Shown: one piece after another, positions 1-9,411 of the stretch
Layout of the letters: every line of letters starts with the position of its first letter
Numbering within the stretch: position 1 is the stretch's first letter
Assembly (NCBI GenBank): GCA_963676865.2
Contig: CAXXSS010000001.1
Location: 992,001-1,056,000 of the forward strand
Source: JAAYUD01 sp963676865
GTDB taxonomy: Bacteria; Bacteroidota; Bacteroidia; Bacteroidales; Bacteroidaceae
Length of the DNA stretch: 64,000 bases
Reading direction: 5' to 3'
The notes under the pieces: model-generated
Told to the model about the DNA's origin: nothing
Databases searched by the model: none
What the model saw: only the letters and a program-made list of their open reading frames with translations
Program-made: the position numbers and the translations under genes

Positions 1-2014
1 CAGCGGCAATCGCTTCAGCTATCATCTTATTCCACCTAACAGCGTAGTATTGACTTGTTAATCCGGATAAAGAACGGTTGGCATAATCGGATAGTTCTGG
101 ACTGTCGCCCCATATCGTAATGAGCGATCGAGCATCCTTTTCGTAATAATCTTTTGATGCCTTATCGTTTCCCATATCACGTGCTTCGGCTATCCAGTTT
201 TTCAAAGAAAATGTAGGATGACATGCTATCAGGCGGTTTATATCTGTGAGAATATCTTTCATCTTTGCTCCACGGTTTTTCATCCTTTTTATATCTTTTG
301 CTTCGTATGCAGCAGTAAATTCATCTCGCACCAAAAGAAAATAGTCGCCAAGCACTTGACGTCCAATGTTTACGACATCAAACTTGTAGCTATCTCGAGT
401 ACAATTGGTTACATTCAGCAGTGAATTCCAAGCCTGCACCAAATCTTTTTGAAAATATTCTACTGTCGGTTTCGTAGTCCAATGACTATTCCCTTTCAGA
501 CACGGACGAGCGTTCGTGAGCGTACCTTGACCTACCTGTGCAGGTTGTATATAGACTTTGTTTGCCAATATTTGCCACGCGTTACGAGCTTCTGACGATT
601 TTTTGCCAACTCTTCTATCCGCCAAATTATTAAACCAATCCTCATCTGAAATGCCCGTGTTCCATGCTTTGTCCAAAACAAATTCGTACATAAACTGATT
701 GACGTTAAGTCCTTCTAAGGTAGAACCTATTCCTTCAAATTTCGGTCCTCCATTATGAAAGACATCGGCTAAACGTTCGCGAACAATCTTTGCCGGTCCT
801 GATAAGAATGTATTTCCTCCAAAATTGCCAAGATAACACCACAAATAAGGTTGTCCGTAATATTTCTCTGTTTGTTTCCATATTTCAGTATATTCACAAA
901 AATAGTCGAGTAACAATAGTTTGTCTTGAGGTACAGCTTGCACATAAGCCTTGATACGTGGTGCAGTCCAGTGGTTGGAATCAGCATAGAAAAGCCAGGT
1001 CATTTGTAGCCATACTGCTTTATTATCGACATTGGCAATTGATTGATAAATATTCTTCGACATCATGGCCAATGAATCTGCATTCCACGAAGGTGGATCG
1101 ACTTCATTAAAGGGGTCTACACCATATATATGGCCTGTACCATAGCGTTGAGTTTGTTCTGTTAGATATGCCTTTTGTATGACAGTATAAATAGGATCCA
1201 TTGGGTTGAGGAATGTGCATCTGTATTTATCTGAAAAGCCACCCCACTCGCTGACCTGAGACGTTTTAATATGTGGATAAATTCGTTTTAATGCAGCGGG
1301 TATGTGTCCGGCAAACGCCGGTAGGACTGGGCGCATATTTAATTCGCGTTCGCGAGCCACAATTCGTTCTTGTAGATTGGCTTGAGAAGTGATCCATTTC
1401 ATTGGTAAGGGACCATCCCAACAGTCAAGGTTACACATTCGATGCCAAGGCAAATATGCCGGACCTGTAAAGTAATCTCGTATCTCCTTGTCGTTCAAAC
1501 CTAATTTCTTCCAGACATTATACCAAATAGCTTCTTGTCCTGTTATTGCGAGTGGCATATTTATTCCATTGAGAGCCATCCAATCGATGAAACGTTCCCA
1601 ATCGCGCCATTTCCACCATACCATCGAATACCCGAAAGTACAATAGTTGAGAAAAAAACGAGACTGAACTTTAGCATTAATCTGTATCTCATGGCTAACA
1701 GATGGCAAGACATTAGGCAATTCGATAGGGTCTTTTTCATTCCATGACACCGTCGTAAGGCAATAGTTCTTTAAATAGAAATTTAATCCTACAGCCATAG
1801 AATTGGCATTATTACCCGAGATAATAATTTTGCCGCCTTTACTTCTGATCGTAAAGAGGTCCGTTTTAGAATCATTTATAACACGAAATTCAAAGGAAGA
1901 CGAATGTGTCGGTAACAATCTTGATACCATTGCACGCATTGCTATAATACCTGTATTTGCAGATACGGTGCAAAAAATAAACGCAATTACTGTAAAACAA
2001 AAAAACTTTTTCAT
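1..2014 (-). CDS. GH89 alpha-N-acetylglucosaminidase (3' end off window)
   Basis: My translation of the minus strand is open from ATG at 2014 to the window edge (671 codons). A signal peptide (MKKFFCFTVIAFIFCTVSA) is followed by a NAGLU-like domain. The stretch VWWKWRDWERFIDWMALNGI resembles human lysosomal NAGLU closely. Two glutamates, E304 in PFNEVDPPSW and E434 in TLEGLNVNQ, are 130 residues apart, the same spacing as the human catalytic pair E316/E446 (from memory). The family removes terminal alpha-GlcNAc, for example from heparan sulfate or from GlcNAc-alpha-1,4-Gal mucin caps. The ATG overlaps the stop of the preceding GH97 gene by 4 nt (ATGA), so translation is probably coupled. It is the last visible gene of the PUL. 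The substrate is inferred. Confidence 0.93.
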   Translation of the reverse strand, partial: MKKFFCFTVIAFIFCTVSANTGIIAMRAMVSRLLPTHSSSFEFRVINDSKTDLFTIRSKGGKIIISGNNANSMAVGLNFYLKNYCLTTVSWNEKDPIELPNVLPSVSHEIQINAKVQSRFFLNYCTFGYSMVWWKWRDWERFIDWMALNGINMPLAITGQEAIWYNVWKKLGLNDKEIRDYFTGPAYLPWHRMCNLDCWDGPLPMKWITSQANLQERIVARERELNMRPVLPAFAGHIPAALKRIYPHIKTSQVSEWGGFSDKYRCTFLNPMDPIYTVIQKAYLTEQTQRYGTGHIYGVDPFNEVDPPSWNADSLAMMSKNIYQSIANVDNKAVWLQMTWLFYADSNHWTAPRIKAYVQAVPQDKLLLLDYFCEYTEIWKQTEKYYGQPYLWCYLGNFGGNTFLSGPAKIVRERLADVFHNGGPKFEGIGSTLEGLNVNQFMYEFVLDKAWNTGISDEDWFNNLADRRVGKKSSEARNAWQILANKVYIQPAQVGQGTLTNARPCLKGNSHWTTKPTVEYFQKDLVQAWNSLLNVTNCTRDSYKFDVVNIGRQVLGDYFLLVRDEFTAAYEAKDIKRMKNRGAKMKDILTDINRLIACHPTFSLKNWIAEARDMGNDKASKDYYEKDARSLITIWGDSPELSDYANRSLSGLTSQYYAVRWNKMIAEAIAA

Positions 2015-4017
2015 GATTTTTGTAATTTAATAATTCTAATAGCACATCCACCGCTAGTCGCTAACTTTAAATGTAATATATCGTTTGCTGTTACTATACG
2101 CTCTTCGTATTTAAATGAAGTCGGATTGGTTTTCCATTCGGCATCAGCACCATCGGCATATATCTGGGCCATGTACTTAACATCCGGTTCCAAGAACGAT
2201 AACGGAACATCCAGCTTTCTTGAATTCTCATCGGTAATGGCACCCACATACCAATCTGCCGATTTACGGTCCTTTCTGGCAAATATGGAGTAATCGCCTA
2301 TTTTGGCGTCAATCACTTTAGTCGTTTCCCAATCAGTAGGCACATCTTTAATAAAATCAAAAGCTTTTATTCCGCTATAATTTTTCGGTATATCGGATGC
2401 CATCTGTAGAGGACTATAAATAATGACATAGAGAGCCAATTGTTTGCATAATGTAGTATTTACACGAGTGCCTGGATATGCTTTGTTCGTAAAGTTAAAA
2501 GTACCGAAAGTAAAATCCATAGGACCCGCCAAGCCTCTTGTAAACGGTATCACTGTAGTGTGCTCGGGTGGATTACCTCCATCGGGCGACCACGCATTGT
2601 ACTCTTGTCCACGTATTCCTTCTTGAGTCATCAAATTTGGCCATGTGCGTTCAATGCCGGTTGGCATAACCGGTTCATGATTGTCAATGGCAATCTTATA
2701 TTTAGCAGCTGTTTCAACAACCTTACGGTAATGCCGCACACCATATTGGCCATCATGCGCTTCTTTAAAATCCATCAGAGGATTAACATATCCAGTTTTG
2801 ACGATATTTACGCCATATTTTTTATAATAAGCAAAAGCTCTGTCAAGCTGCTGTTCGTAGTTTTTTGTCGCAGCTGCTGTTTCGTGATGTCCAATTAGTT
2901 CTACCCCCTTCTCTTTGGCATAATCAGTAATTGCCTTTATATCAAAATCGGGATATGGCTGAGTAAAATCAAGCGTATTTCCATTTTTAGTCCAATTGCC
3001 TTCCCAGCCTTTATTCCATCCTTCTACAAGTACTCCAGATATACCATTGGCAGCGGCAAAATCAATATATTTTTTCGTATTCGTGGTCGTAGCACCATGT
3101 TGCGGCCCGTAATACCAAGTGCCTTCACCTAAATGTAGTTCCCACCAGATGCCTATATATTTACAAGGCTTCAGCCATGATGTATCCTTTATCATGCAGG
3201 GCTCATTTAAATTGAGCATTATACGAGATTCTACAAGATCTCCAGGCTTGTCGCCTATAATAATTGTTCGCCAAGGTGTGGCAAATGGGACTTTAATATA
3301 AGCGGATACACCTGTTGACCAAGGTACCAAGGTAGATCGCAATGTGGTTGAATCTGAAACCGTCAAATTCATTTTAGGATAGTCTGTTAAGTTGGCTTCA
3401 TGGATAGACAGGTATTTACCATCGGCAGTTTCCATCGTTAATGGAGTACGAACAGTATCAAGATCACAAATCCTGGACAATTTGGCCAAGCACTCATAAT
3501 AGGGGTTGGATGCAGTTATCCACCAAGCTTTATGCACTTGAGGCATTTTAAATTCAGTATTCTCTTTCATGATTACTAACGAATCTATACCGTCTTGTTT
3601 TGGAAACTCATAGCGAAAACCGATACCGTCGTTAAATGCACGAAATATTATGTTGAGTTTATTTTTGCTATTGCGTGCCTGCAACAACACCTTCATCTCA
3701 TTGTAATTGTTACGAACATAACGGCATTCGCCCCATGGTTGTTCCCACGTTTCATCGTGCGAGGTACGTAGAATCTTTTTTATATCAAAGCTATTTAAAT
3801 TCTCGTTTCCTTGAAGAACGAATCCCATTTTTGAGGGAAGAACCACAGCTTTACCATTTTTATTTACTGAATATTTAAGTATATTGCCATTGTTGGTGAC
3901 TACAATTCTTACATGCCCATCAGGAGATTTTACAATAAAATCTTTTTTGCTGGCATAAGACGAGAAGCTTCCAACTGTCAATAATACCGAACTTATTAAT
4001 AGGACTAATTTATTCAT
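2011..4017 (-). CDS. GH97 inverting alpha-glucosidase type (SusB-like)
   Basis: A 668-residue secreted GH97 enzyme. I start at ATG 4017 because it opens a clean signal peptide (MNKLVLLISSVLLTVGSFSS); an upstream ATG at 4065 would add 16 residues without signal character. After the N-terminal beta domain comes the TIM barrel. Counting from 4017, E379 (GHHE), E448 (DNHEP) and E472 (RGQEY) are spaced 69 and 24 residues apart, exactly as E439/E508/E532 in B. thetaiotaomicron SusB, where they are two base-type residues and the acid. The position of the nucleophile in retaining GH97 is a glycine (KTGYV, G409). This supports an inverting mechanism on alpha-glucosides. The gene overlaps GH89 by 4 nt downstream and lies 49 nt after the other GH97. 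Substrate is inferred. Confidence 0.93.
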   Translation of the reverse strand: MNKLVLLISSVLLTVGSFSSYASKKDFIVKSPDGHVRIVVTNNGNILKYSVNKNGKAVVLPSKMGFVLQGNENLNSFDIKKILRTSHDETWEQPWGECRYVRNNYNEMKVLLQARNSKNKLNIIFRAFNDGIGFRYEFPKQDGIDSLVIMKENTEFKMPQVHKAWWITASNPYYECLAKLSRICDLDTVRTPLTMETADGKYLSIHEANLTDYPKMNLTVSDSTTLRSTLVPWSTGVSAYIKVPFATPWRTIIIGDKPGDLVESRIMLNLNEPCMIKDTSWLKPCKYIGIWWELHLGEGTWYYGPQHGATTTNTKKYIDFAAANGISGVLVEGWNKGWEGNWTKNGNTLDFTQPYPDFDIKAITDYAKEKGVELIGHHETAAATKNYEQQLDRAFAYYKKYGVNIVKTGYVNPLMDFKEAHDGQYGVRHYRKVVETAAKYKIAIDNHEPVMPTGIERTWPNLMTQEGIRGQEYNAWSPDGGNPPEHTTVIPFTRGLAGPMDFTFGTFNFTNKAYPGTRVNTTLCKQLALYVIIYSPLQMASDIPKNYSGIKAFDFIKDVPTDWETTKVIDAKIGDYSIFARKDRKSADWYVGAITDENSRKLDVPLSFLEPDVKYMAQIYADGADAEWKTNPTSFKYEERIVTANDILHLKLATSGGCAIRIIKLQKS

Positions 4018-4066
4018 TATAAACTTTATTGTTTCGTTTGTTTCAAGTCTACAAATAATAGACAAG

Positions 4067-6043
4067 TCATTTAATTGGTGTTAGAATTGCTGTCCAGCCA
4101 CCACCTTTCGCCATAGTTACTTTCATATGATCGTTTTTTGTTACTGTCAGTTTCTCTATTTTATAATCTGAAGCATAACTATCGGCATTAATACCATCTT
4201 TAAAAATCTCAACCTTATACTTTTTAGAGTCTAGAAAATCGAGCTTTAAATCTAAAGTACGCCTATTCCAATCCGTCAATCCGGCGATGTACCAGATTTC
4301 ATCTTTTCGGCGTGCAACTAAGAGCTGCTCACCTATTTTTGCGGAGATAGCCTTAGTGTCATCCCAAGTAGTAGGTATTCGCGAAATGAACGAAGTGTAA
4401 TCGGGCTCCTTATAATAACTCGAAGGAGAGTCTGCCATCATCTGTAATGGACTCTCATACACAACATACAATGCTACCTGATGTGCTCGTGTGCCAAGAC
4501 TGATGGGGTGAACAAAGTTGATATAGAAATCGGCGGCAGTGGCATTACCAACTGCACCTGGAGTATAGTCCATTGGCCCGGCTGCCATTCTTGTGAAGGG
4601 CAATACTAAATCATGTACAGGATTAATATCTCTGGAATCTTTATCGTGTTCCATTCCGAGCACTCCTTCAAATGTCATTACATTTGGATACTTTTTCTGC
4701 AATCCGGAAGGTTTGAAAGCACCGTGAAAATCGACCAACAGTTTTCGTTCCATTGCAGCCTTTCCCACTCTTTCGTAGAAATTAACCATATATTGATCCG
4801 AACGTTGCATAAAATCGACTTTTATTCCTTTTATTCCCCATTTTTGATACAAGTCGAGGATCCCTTCTAAATCCTTGTCCAATGGATTCCATAATGTCCA
4901 CAAAACCAGACCTACATTTTTTGCCTTGCCATACTTTACTAGCTCATGAATATCTAATCCATGTACAGGTTCTTTAATATTCCAGGTTCCGGCCGACCAT
5001 CCTTCATCTAGCAAAACGTATTCTATACCATACTTCGCTGCAAAATCGATAAAATATTTGTAGGTATCAGTATTTACACCTGCCTTAAAATCTACGCCAT
5101 AAACATTAAGTGTACTCCACCAGTCCCATGAAATCTTTCCTGGTCTAATCCAGTCGGTTTCTTTTGAAACCGAAGGCGACGCCAGTTGATATACCAAATC
5201 GTTTTCTAGTACACCTTTGTCGTCTTTATTAATCATCAGTAATCGCCATGGAAATGTTCTATTACCATTTGTTGCGGCTATGTAATGAGCTTTTTCCACC
5301 ATTTTCTCGTCACGGTCGGCCCCCGCTTTCAATTCGCTTTTGAGTACTACGGGAGGGAACTCTCCTAATAGCGTATTATCATGATTGCCGGTAAGGAACA
5401 TATTGGGATAATCGGTTAAATCTGATTCCATGAGAACTATTTTTGTTCCTTTTGCTGTAGTCAGATAGATGGGTAAATAACCTTTCATGGTTGGATCCAG
5501 TTCGGTTATTTCTTTCTTGTCGAATATGGCTTCGCAATGTGTTATGAATTCTTGATTTTTTTCTCTAGGCCAATAGACAGTACTGCCGTTCTCCCAGTTT
5601 TGTTCAACGGTTTCGCTATTAATATATATATTGGGAGATTTTAATTGGGTAACAAAACGATATGCCGCTCCATTATTATATACACGAAATAGTACAGAAT
5701 AATCACCTTTACATTTAATAGTCAATTGATTATACAGATCTCTAATTTTGCGTTGTTTTGTAGGTACTATTGCTATCTGCTCCTCATCAACTTTAATGAT
5801 ATTCGACTTTATAACTTTAAGGTTTGTCCCTAATTGATTTGGCATGCCATCTACATTCATTGCTATTTTGCTCGGATTGAGAACCCGTTCTCCCATAAAA
5901 TCAACACACCAATTCAATTGTTTATCTGTCACTACTGTAACTTTTATATTGCCATCAGGAGAGTTGACGGTATAGGTTTTAGCCTGTACCGTCAATTCAC
6001 TAATGCTCGCAATAAAAAATAATGTCGCGATTATTCTTTTCAT
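4067..6043 (-). CDS. GH97 retaining alpha-galactosidase type
   Basis: A 658-residue GH97 protein with signal peptide MKRIIATLFFIASISELTVQA. D410 in KVDFMQ and E465 in GMEH are 55 residues apart, matching nucleophile D415 and acid/base E470 of the retaining BtGal97b alpha-galactosidase. The HE motif of inverting members is replaced by DFHG. The protein is therefore expected to be a retaining alpha-galactosidase acting in the periplasm or at the surface. Its ATG overlaps the stop of the preceding lipoprotein gene by one base (TAATG). Together with the neighbouring inverting GH97 and GH89 it suggests sequential removal of different alpha-linked caps. Activity is inferred from residues, not measured. 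Confidence 0.92.
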   Translation of the reverse strand: MKRIIATLFFIASISELTVQAKTYTVNSPDGNIKVTVVTDKQLNWCVDFMGERVLNPSKIAMNVDGMPNQLGTNLKVIKSNIIKVDEEQIAIVPTKQRKIRDLYNQLTIKCKGDYSVLFRVYNNGAAYRFVTQLKSPNIYINSETVEQNWENGSTVYWPREKNQEFITHCEAIFDKKEITELDPTMKGYLPIYLTTAKGTKIVLMESDLTDYPNMFLTGNHDNTLLGEFPPVVLKSELKAGADRDEKMVEKAHYIAATNGNRTFPWRLLMINKDDKGVLENDLVYQLASPSVSKETDWIRPGKISWDWWSTLNVYGVDFKAGVNTDTYKYFIDFAAKYGIEYVLLDEGWSAGTWNIKEPVHGLDIHELVKYGKAKNVGLVLWTLWNPLDKDLEGILDLYQKWGIKGIKVDFMQRSDQYMVNFYERVGKAAMERKLLVDFHGAFKPSGLQKKYPNVMTFEGVLGMEHDKDSRDINPVHDLVLPFTRMAAGPMDYTPGAVGNATAADFYINFVHPISLGTRAHQVALYVVYESPLQMMADSPSSYYKEPDYTSFISRIPTTWDDTKAISAKIGEQLLVARRKDEIWYIAGLTDWNRRTLDLKLDFLDSKKYKVEIFKDGINADSYASDYKIEKLTVTKNDHMKVTMAKGGGWTAILTPIK

Positions 6044-7359
6044 TATTTTTCAACTCTTTTTATGCCATCTTTTATAGCAGACCAAAGGCCATTATTTATT
6101 ACATGAGAAAGTTCAAAAACCATCAGACCATCCGTGTTTTTCATACATAGATACACGGCATCTGACATTGCTGTCGCATTATAAGAATATGCGGTAATAG
6201 AACCGTATACTTTACAGTCACCTTTTGTAAAATTCTTATATGTAGTGACAAAATTCTCTACCGTCCATACAGAGTTCGGATATTCCTTCTTCCATACATA
6301 CTCAGAATACGCACCCAACACAAATACATCCAGTTGGTCTGCGAAACCTGTTTTACTGTAATCATTAGTATAAATAGCACTTGCAGGTGGCGTATAACTC
6401 TTACTTGCCCAATTTTGGCCACATCCATAACGAGACGCCCAATCAGCAGACGCCCAAAGTTGAAGATCCAATTTTGGATTTATTTTCTTGACATTAGTGC
6501 GAATGTTGGTAATCAAATTAGTAATTGTCATAGAACGAAATTCAATCCATTTTGCGTAAAGGGGTCCCACACCTCCTGTTGATGTTACAATATCATTCTT
6601 ATTTGTTACGTTTTCTCCACTATAGGCTTTAAATTCTCTAATCGTGGCATCGCTAAAACCGTAATTGGCGCCATACCAACGACAATAATCTAGACATATA
6701 CCTTTAAGTTTCGGATACTTTGTCGCAATTTCATTAACGATGGATATAACAAAGCTCTGAACTTCTGGAAGACTTGGATCCAACATCGCCGCGTCTATTC
6801 CTGTTTCGTTGCGCATATCTACAAGGGTATTTGGATCATTATTTGCCATCCTTACCTGGGTCTTACCATCCCATGTATTGTTATCATAGATAAGACCTTC
6901 ATGAGTAGTGGTATCACCATATCCCATCGTTGAAATCGTTGCAATAACATCTATGCCCAATTTTCCTGCTTCTTGTATCCAATAGTCTAAATAATCCCAG
7001 TCGCGAGGTACACTTTCATTACCCCATTTTACTAATTTGGGGAGTATGTCACTATTGTATAAAGCGTAACCAATTCCAGGTTTAACATCAACATATACAG
7101 TATTAAGTCCCGTGTCTTTCATTTTTTGCAAATATGTTGTAATAGCCGATTTTGTAGAAAGTCGACTAAAATTTGCCTGGGCATCGACCCACATTGCTTT
7201 AGGTTTATTAGAAGTTACTCCACCGGTATTTCCTGGATCAATAGGAATAACTATTCCCCCATTATCGTTATTCGAACTATTATTACTACCACACGCTGAA
7301 AAGCATGATAAGAGTATGGCTAATAAACATTGAAGCATTTTTGTATTAATTTTTAACAT
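6043..7359 (-). CDS. GHL10-like glycosidase-related lipoprotein
   Basis: A 438-residue lipoprotein: lipobox FSAC with Cys23, then a Ser/Asn/Gly-rich linker to about residue 50. The rest looks like a TIM barrel of the GHL10/DUF187 kind: KAMWVDAQANF at the start, YVDVKPGIGYALYNSD, a CLDYCRWYG strand and LQLWASADWASRYG. Family members are putative glycoside hydrolases or glycan-binding proteins, with few characterised. It sits between the surface lipoproteins and the GH97 genes of the PUL and is co-directional with them. A start at the second Met (7338) is equally possible. Whether it hydrolyses anything is unknown. Confidence 0.72.
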   Translation of the reverse strand: MLKINTKMLQCLLAILLSCFSACGSNNSSNNDNGGIVIPIDPGNTGGVTSNKPKAMWVDAQANFSRLSTKSAITTYLQKMKDTGLNTVYVDVKPGIGYALYNSDILPKLVKWGNESVPRDWDYLDYWIQEAGKLGIDVIATISTMGYGDTTTHEGLIYDNNTWDGKTQVRMANNDPNTLVDMRNETGIDAAMLDPSLPEVQSFVISIVNEIATKYPKLKGICLDYCRWYGANYGFSDATIREFKAYSGENVTNKNDIVTSTGGVGPLYAKWIEFRSMTITNLITNIRTNVKKINPKLDLQLWASADWASRYGCGQNWASKSYTPPASAIYTNDYSKTGFADQLDVFVLGAYSEYVWKKEYPNSVWTVENFVTTYKNFTKGDCKVYGSITAYSYNATAMSDAVYLCMKNTDGLMVFELSHVINNGLWSAIKDGIKRVEK

Positions 7360-7445
7360 ATTATTTGTTCTTATTTTAAGATAGACAATTATTAGACTAC
7401 CTTAATCATATAACTGCCTATCTTGTAAAGTCCTATACAAACCAG

Positions 7446-8906
7446 TTATTCATAACAAGTTAATTTGTAAGTATAGAGTCCCAAACGTCCGAACCATACA
7501 GCTAAATAAGCTGTACTCTCGTTTTCATCCCAATACCAATCAACCCACTCGCCGAAACTCCAAGCTCGATTTACAGATTCTGCAATATTTAAATTTTCAT
7601 GTGCTAATGTTTGTAGATCATTTGTTAAAACAGCAGCCGTATGCCACCACGCCGTTCCACTTGTTACAATGACATAGGTTTTGCCATTAATTGGCAATGC
7701 CGACACAACGGGAGTCCTACCTCCTGTACGGGCGGTAGCAAATCCTGTACCTACCCACCATTGTTGTAATGTATTTTGCCATAGTGGTGGCATTACATTA
7801 AGAGTGGCACCACTGAAATTGTTGATATAGCAATGGACACTATTAGCTGCATTTGCAGCACCTTCCGTATCACCTACAACATAATTCGGTGCATCAGAAT
7901 CATCAAGAGGAGAGATCATCTGAAAACCGGAACAGTCATTACTAGGAAATCCTGTTTGAATAGTCGTATAGTCAGAAGCTAAAGCCCCATTGGTTACTTT
8001 AACACGATAATGATCACCGGTAGTGCTACGTGGAGCCAATGCAGTAATCCAAGCGTTGCCTGTAATATCTCCGGCAACTCGAAAATTGTTGGCCAAATCT
8101 GAAGACGGAGCCATATTAATACCAATAGTGCCTACTGAAACAGGAGCTGAAGATGGAGTAGTCCAATAATAAATGGTAGTAGAACTTCCATTTACTACAA
8201 CGCCTACACAATGCCCTTTATAATCAGAAGAAATCATTTTCAGATCAGCTAATGCGATAGGTCCGAGATTTAATGTACCAGCATCACTGAGATCATCCTT
8301 TTTTACGACCTTTGTAGCTAGTGCCGTGTTTCCTAAGGCTTGATAAGCTCTAGAAAACAATACGATATAATTACCACAATAAGCGTGATACATTTGTAAA
8401 TCTCCATATTGAATGGATGGAAGACTGAAATCATTAACAGTTCCAGGGTATCCTAATTCTGCAAAAGTTTTTTTAGCTCCGACTTCTGCGTAGCTAAAAC
8501 CTGAACCAAAAGGTAACTTATCTGAAACGCCATAAGTCACTTTGTATTGATGCTTAGTCGATTGATCTTCAGAAGTTACGGTATATGCAACACCGTCCGA
8601 TTTAGAAAAGTCTTGAGGCGTAGTTGGGTCAGGGCTGACAGTCGCACCTTTTGATAAATAAAATGTTGCACGTACATCTTTCAATTCTGCTTTAGCATCG
8701 AGATATGGAGAAACTTTAATGACAATATCGTTTTCTCCTATACTGGAATTAAATACGGTTCCACTGGTCCCTTTAACTTTGAAAGAGTACAGAATATTTG
8801 CTTCTTTAGCCAATCTATCGCTCATACTTTCACTTGCGCAAGAGCACAATAGAAAAACAAAGCTGAATAATGAAGCAACTATTATTGTTAAATTATTTTT
8901 TTTCAT
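7446..8906 (-). CDS. DUF5018-type surface lipoprotein, probable glycan-binding protein
   Basis: A 486-residue lipoprotein with a type II signal ending LLCSC (Cys23). Residues about 38-125 look like the DUF5018 beta domain (ILYSFKVKG..., then SDGVAYTVTSEDQSTKHQYK). The remainder has repeated beta-strand-like stretches and many Trp/Tyr, as in SusE/SusF-position proteins. It follows SusD and a small lipoprotein in the operon, the usual place of a surface glycan-binding protein. No catalytic motif was recognised. The binding role is inferred from position and family. Confidence 0.75.
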   Translation of the reverse strand: MKKNNLTIIVASLFSFVFLLCSCASESMSDRLAKEANILYSFKVKGTSGTVFNSSIGENDIVIKVSPYLDAKAELKDVRATFYLSKGATVSPDPTTPQDFSKSDGVAYTVTSEDQSTKHQYKVTYGVSDKLPFGSGFSYAEVGAKKTFAELGYPGTVNDFSLPSIQYGDLQMYHAYCGNYIVLFSRAYQALGNTALATKVVKKDDLSDAGTLNLGPIALADLKMISSDYKGHCVGVVVNGSSTTIYYWTTPSSAPVSVGTIGINMAPSSDLANNFRVAGDITGNAWITALAPRSTTGDHYRVKVTNGALASDYTTIQTGFPSNDCSGFQMISPLDDSDAPNYVVGDTEGAANAANSVHCYINNFSGATLNVMPPLWQNTLQQWWVGTGFATARTGGRTPVVSALPINGKTYVIVTSGTAWWHTAAVLTNDLQTLAHENLNIAESVNRAWSFGEWVDWYWDENESTAYLAVWFGRLGLYTYKLTCYE

Positions 8907-8935
8907 TGCTAGTTATTTAATTGGGGTTCGACAAC

Positions 8936-9391
8936 CTATTCGTATACACCTCTAACTCGATATTGACGAGTAGTGCCGGTGCCGGATTTAACTGTTATAA
9001 TAATACCATCGCCACTAATGTCGTGATAGCCTAACAACGAGGGTGTTATCATCTCATCATAAGTAACGGTAGCTCTAAGATAAACCTTGGTTAAGTCAAC
9101 ATCTTTACGTAGAGATTCAGGAATAGAAAGCATGATAATTCCATATCCTCCACTTATTTCGTCATTGGTGAAGCTTCCGGTCATTAGTTCTCCTTTTTTA
9201 TTATATTCATAAATAGTTCCGGCATATTCACCACCACTTAAAGATCCTTTACATATCATTTGGGATATAGTATTTGTTTCGTGTACAAATTCTTCATTAG
9301 CCTTGGTACAGCTTTGCGCCATTAGAGCTATAAGGAAGAAGCATAATATATAAATACTGTAACCTATTTTATTTCTGATTTTCATATTCAT
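8936..9391 (-). CDS. Small PUL lipoprotein of unknown function
   Basis: A 151-residue lipoprotein with signal MNMKIRNKIGYSIYILCFFL and lipobox AQSC (Cys28). The mature part is short and beta-rich and ends with a TTRQYRVRGVYE strand reminiscent of the end of DUF5018-like domains. It may therefore be a DUF5018-related module, but I cannot assign a family firmly. It lies 20 nt after susD and 29 nt before the larger DUF5018-type gene, in one operon. An accessory role in glycan binding at the cell surface is the likely job, by position only. The start could be Met1 or Met3. Confidence 0.7.
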   Translation of the reverse strand: MNMKIRNKIGYSIYILCFFLIALMAQSCTKANEEFVHETNTISQMICKGSLSGGEYAGTIYEYNKKGELMTGSFTNDEISGGYGIIMLSIPESLRKDVDLTKVYLRATVTYDEMITPSLLGYHDISGDGIIITVKSGTGTTRQYRVRGVYE

Positions 9392-9411
9392 TATTTTTTG
9401 AAATTAAAGAA

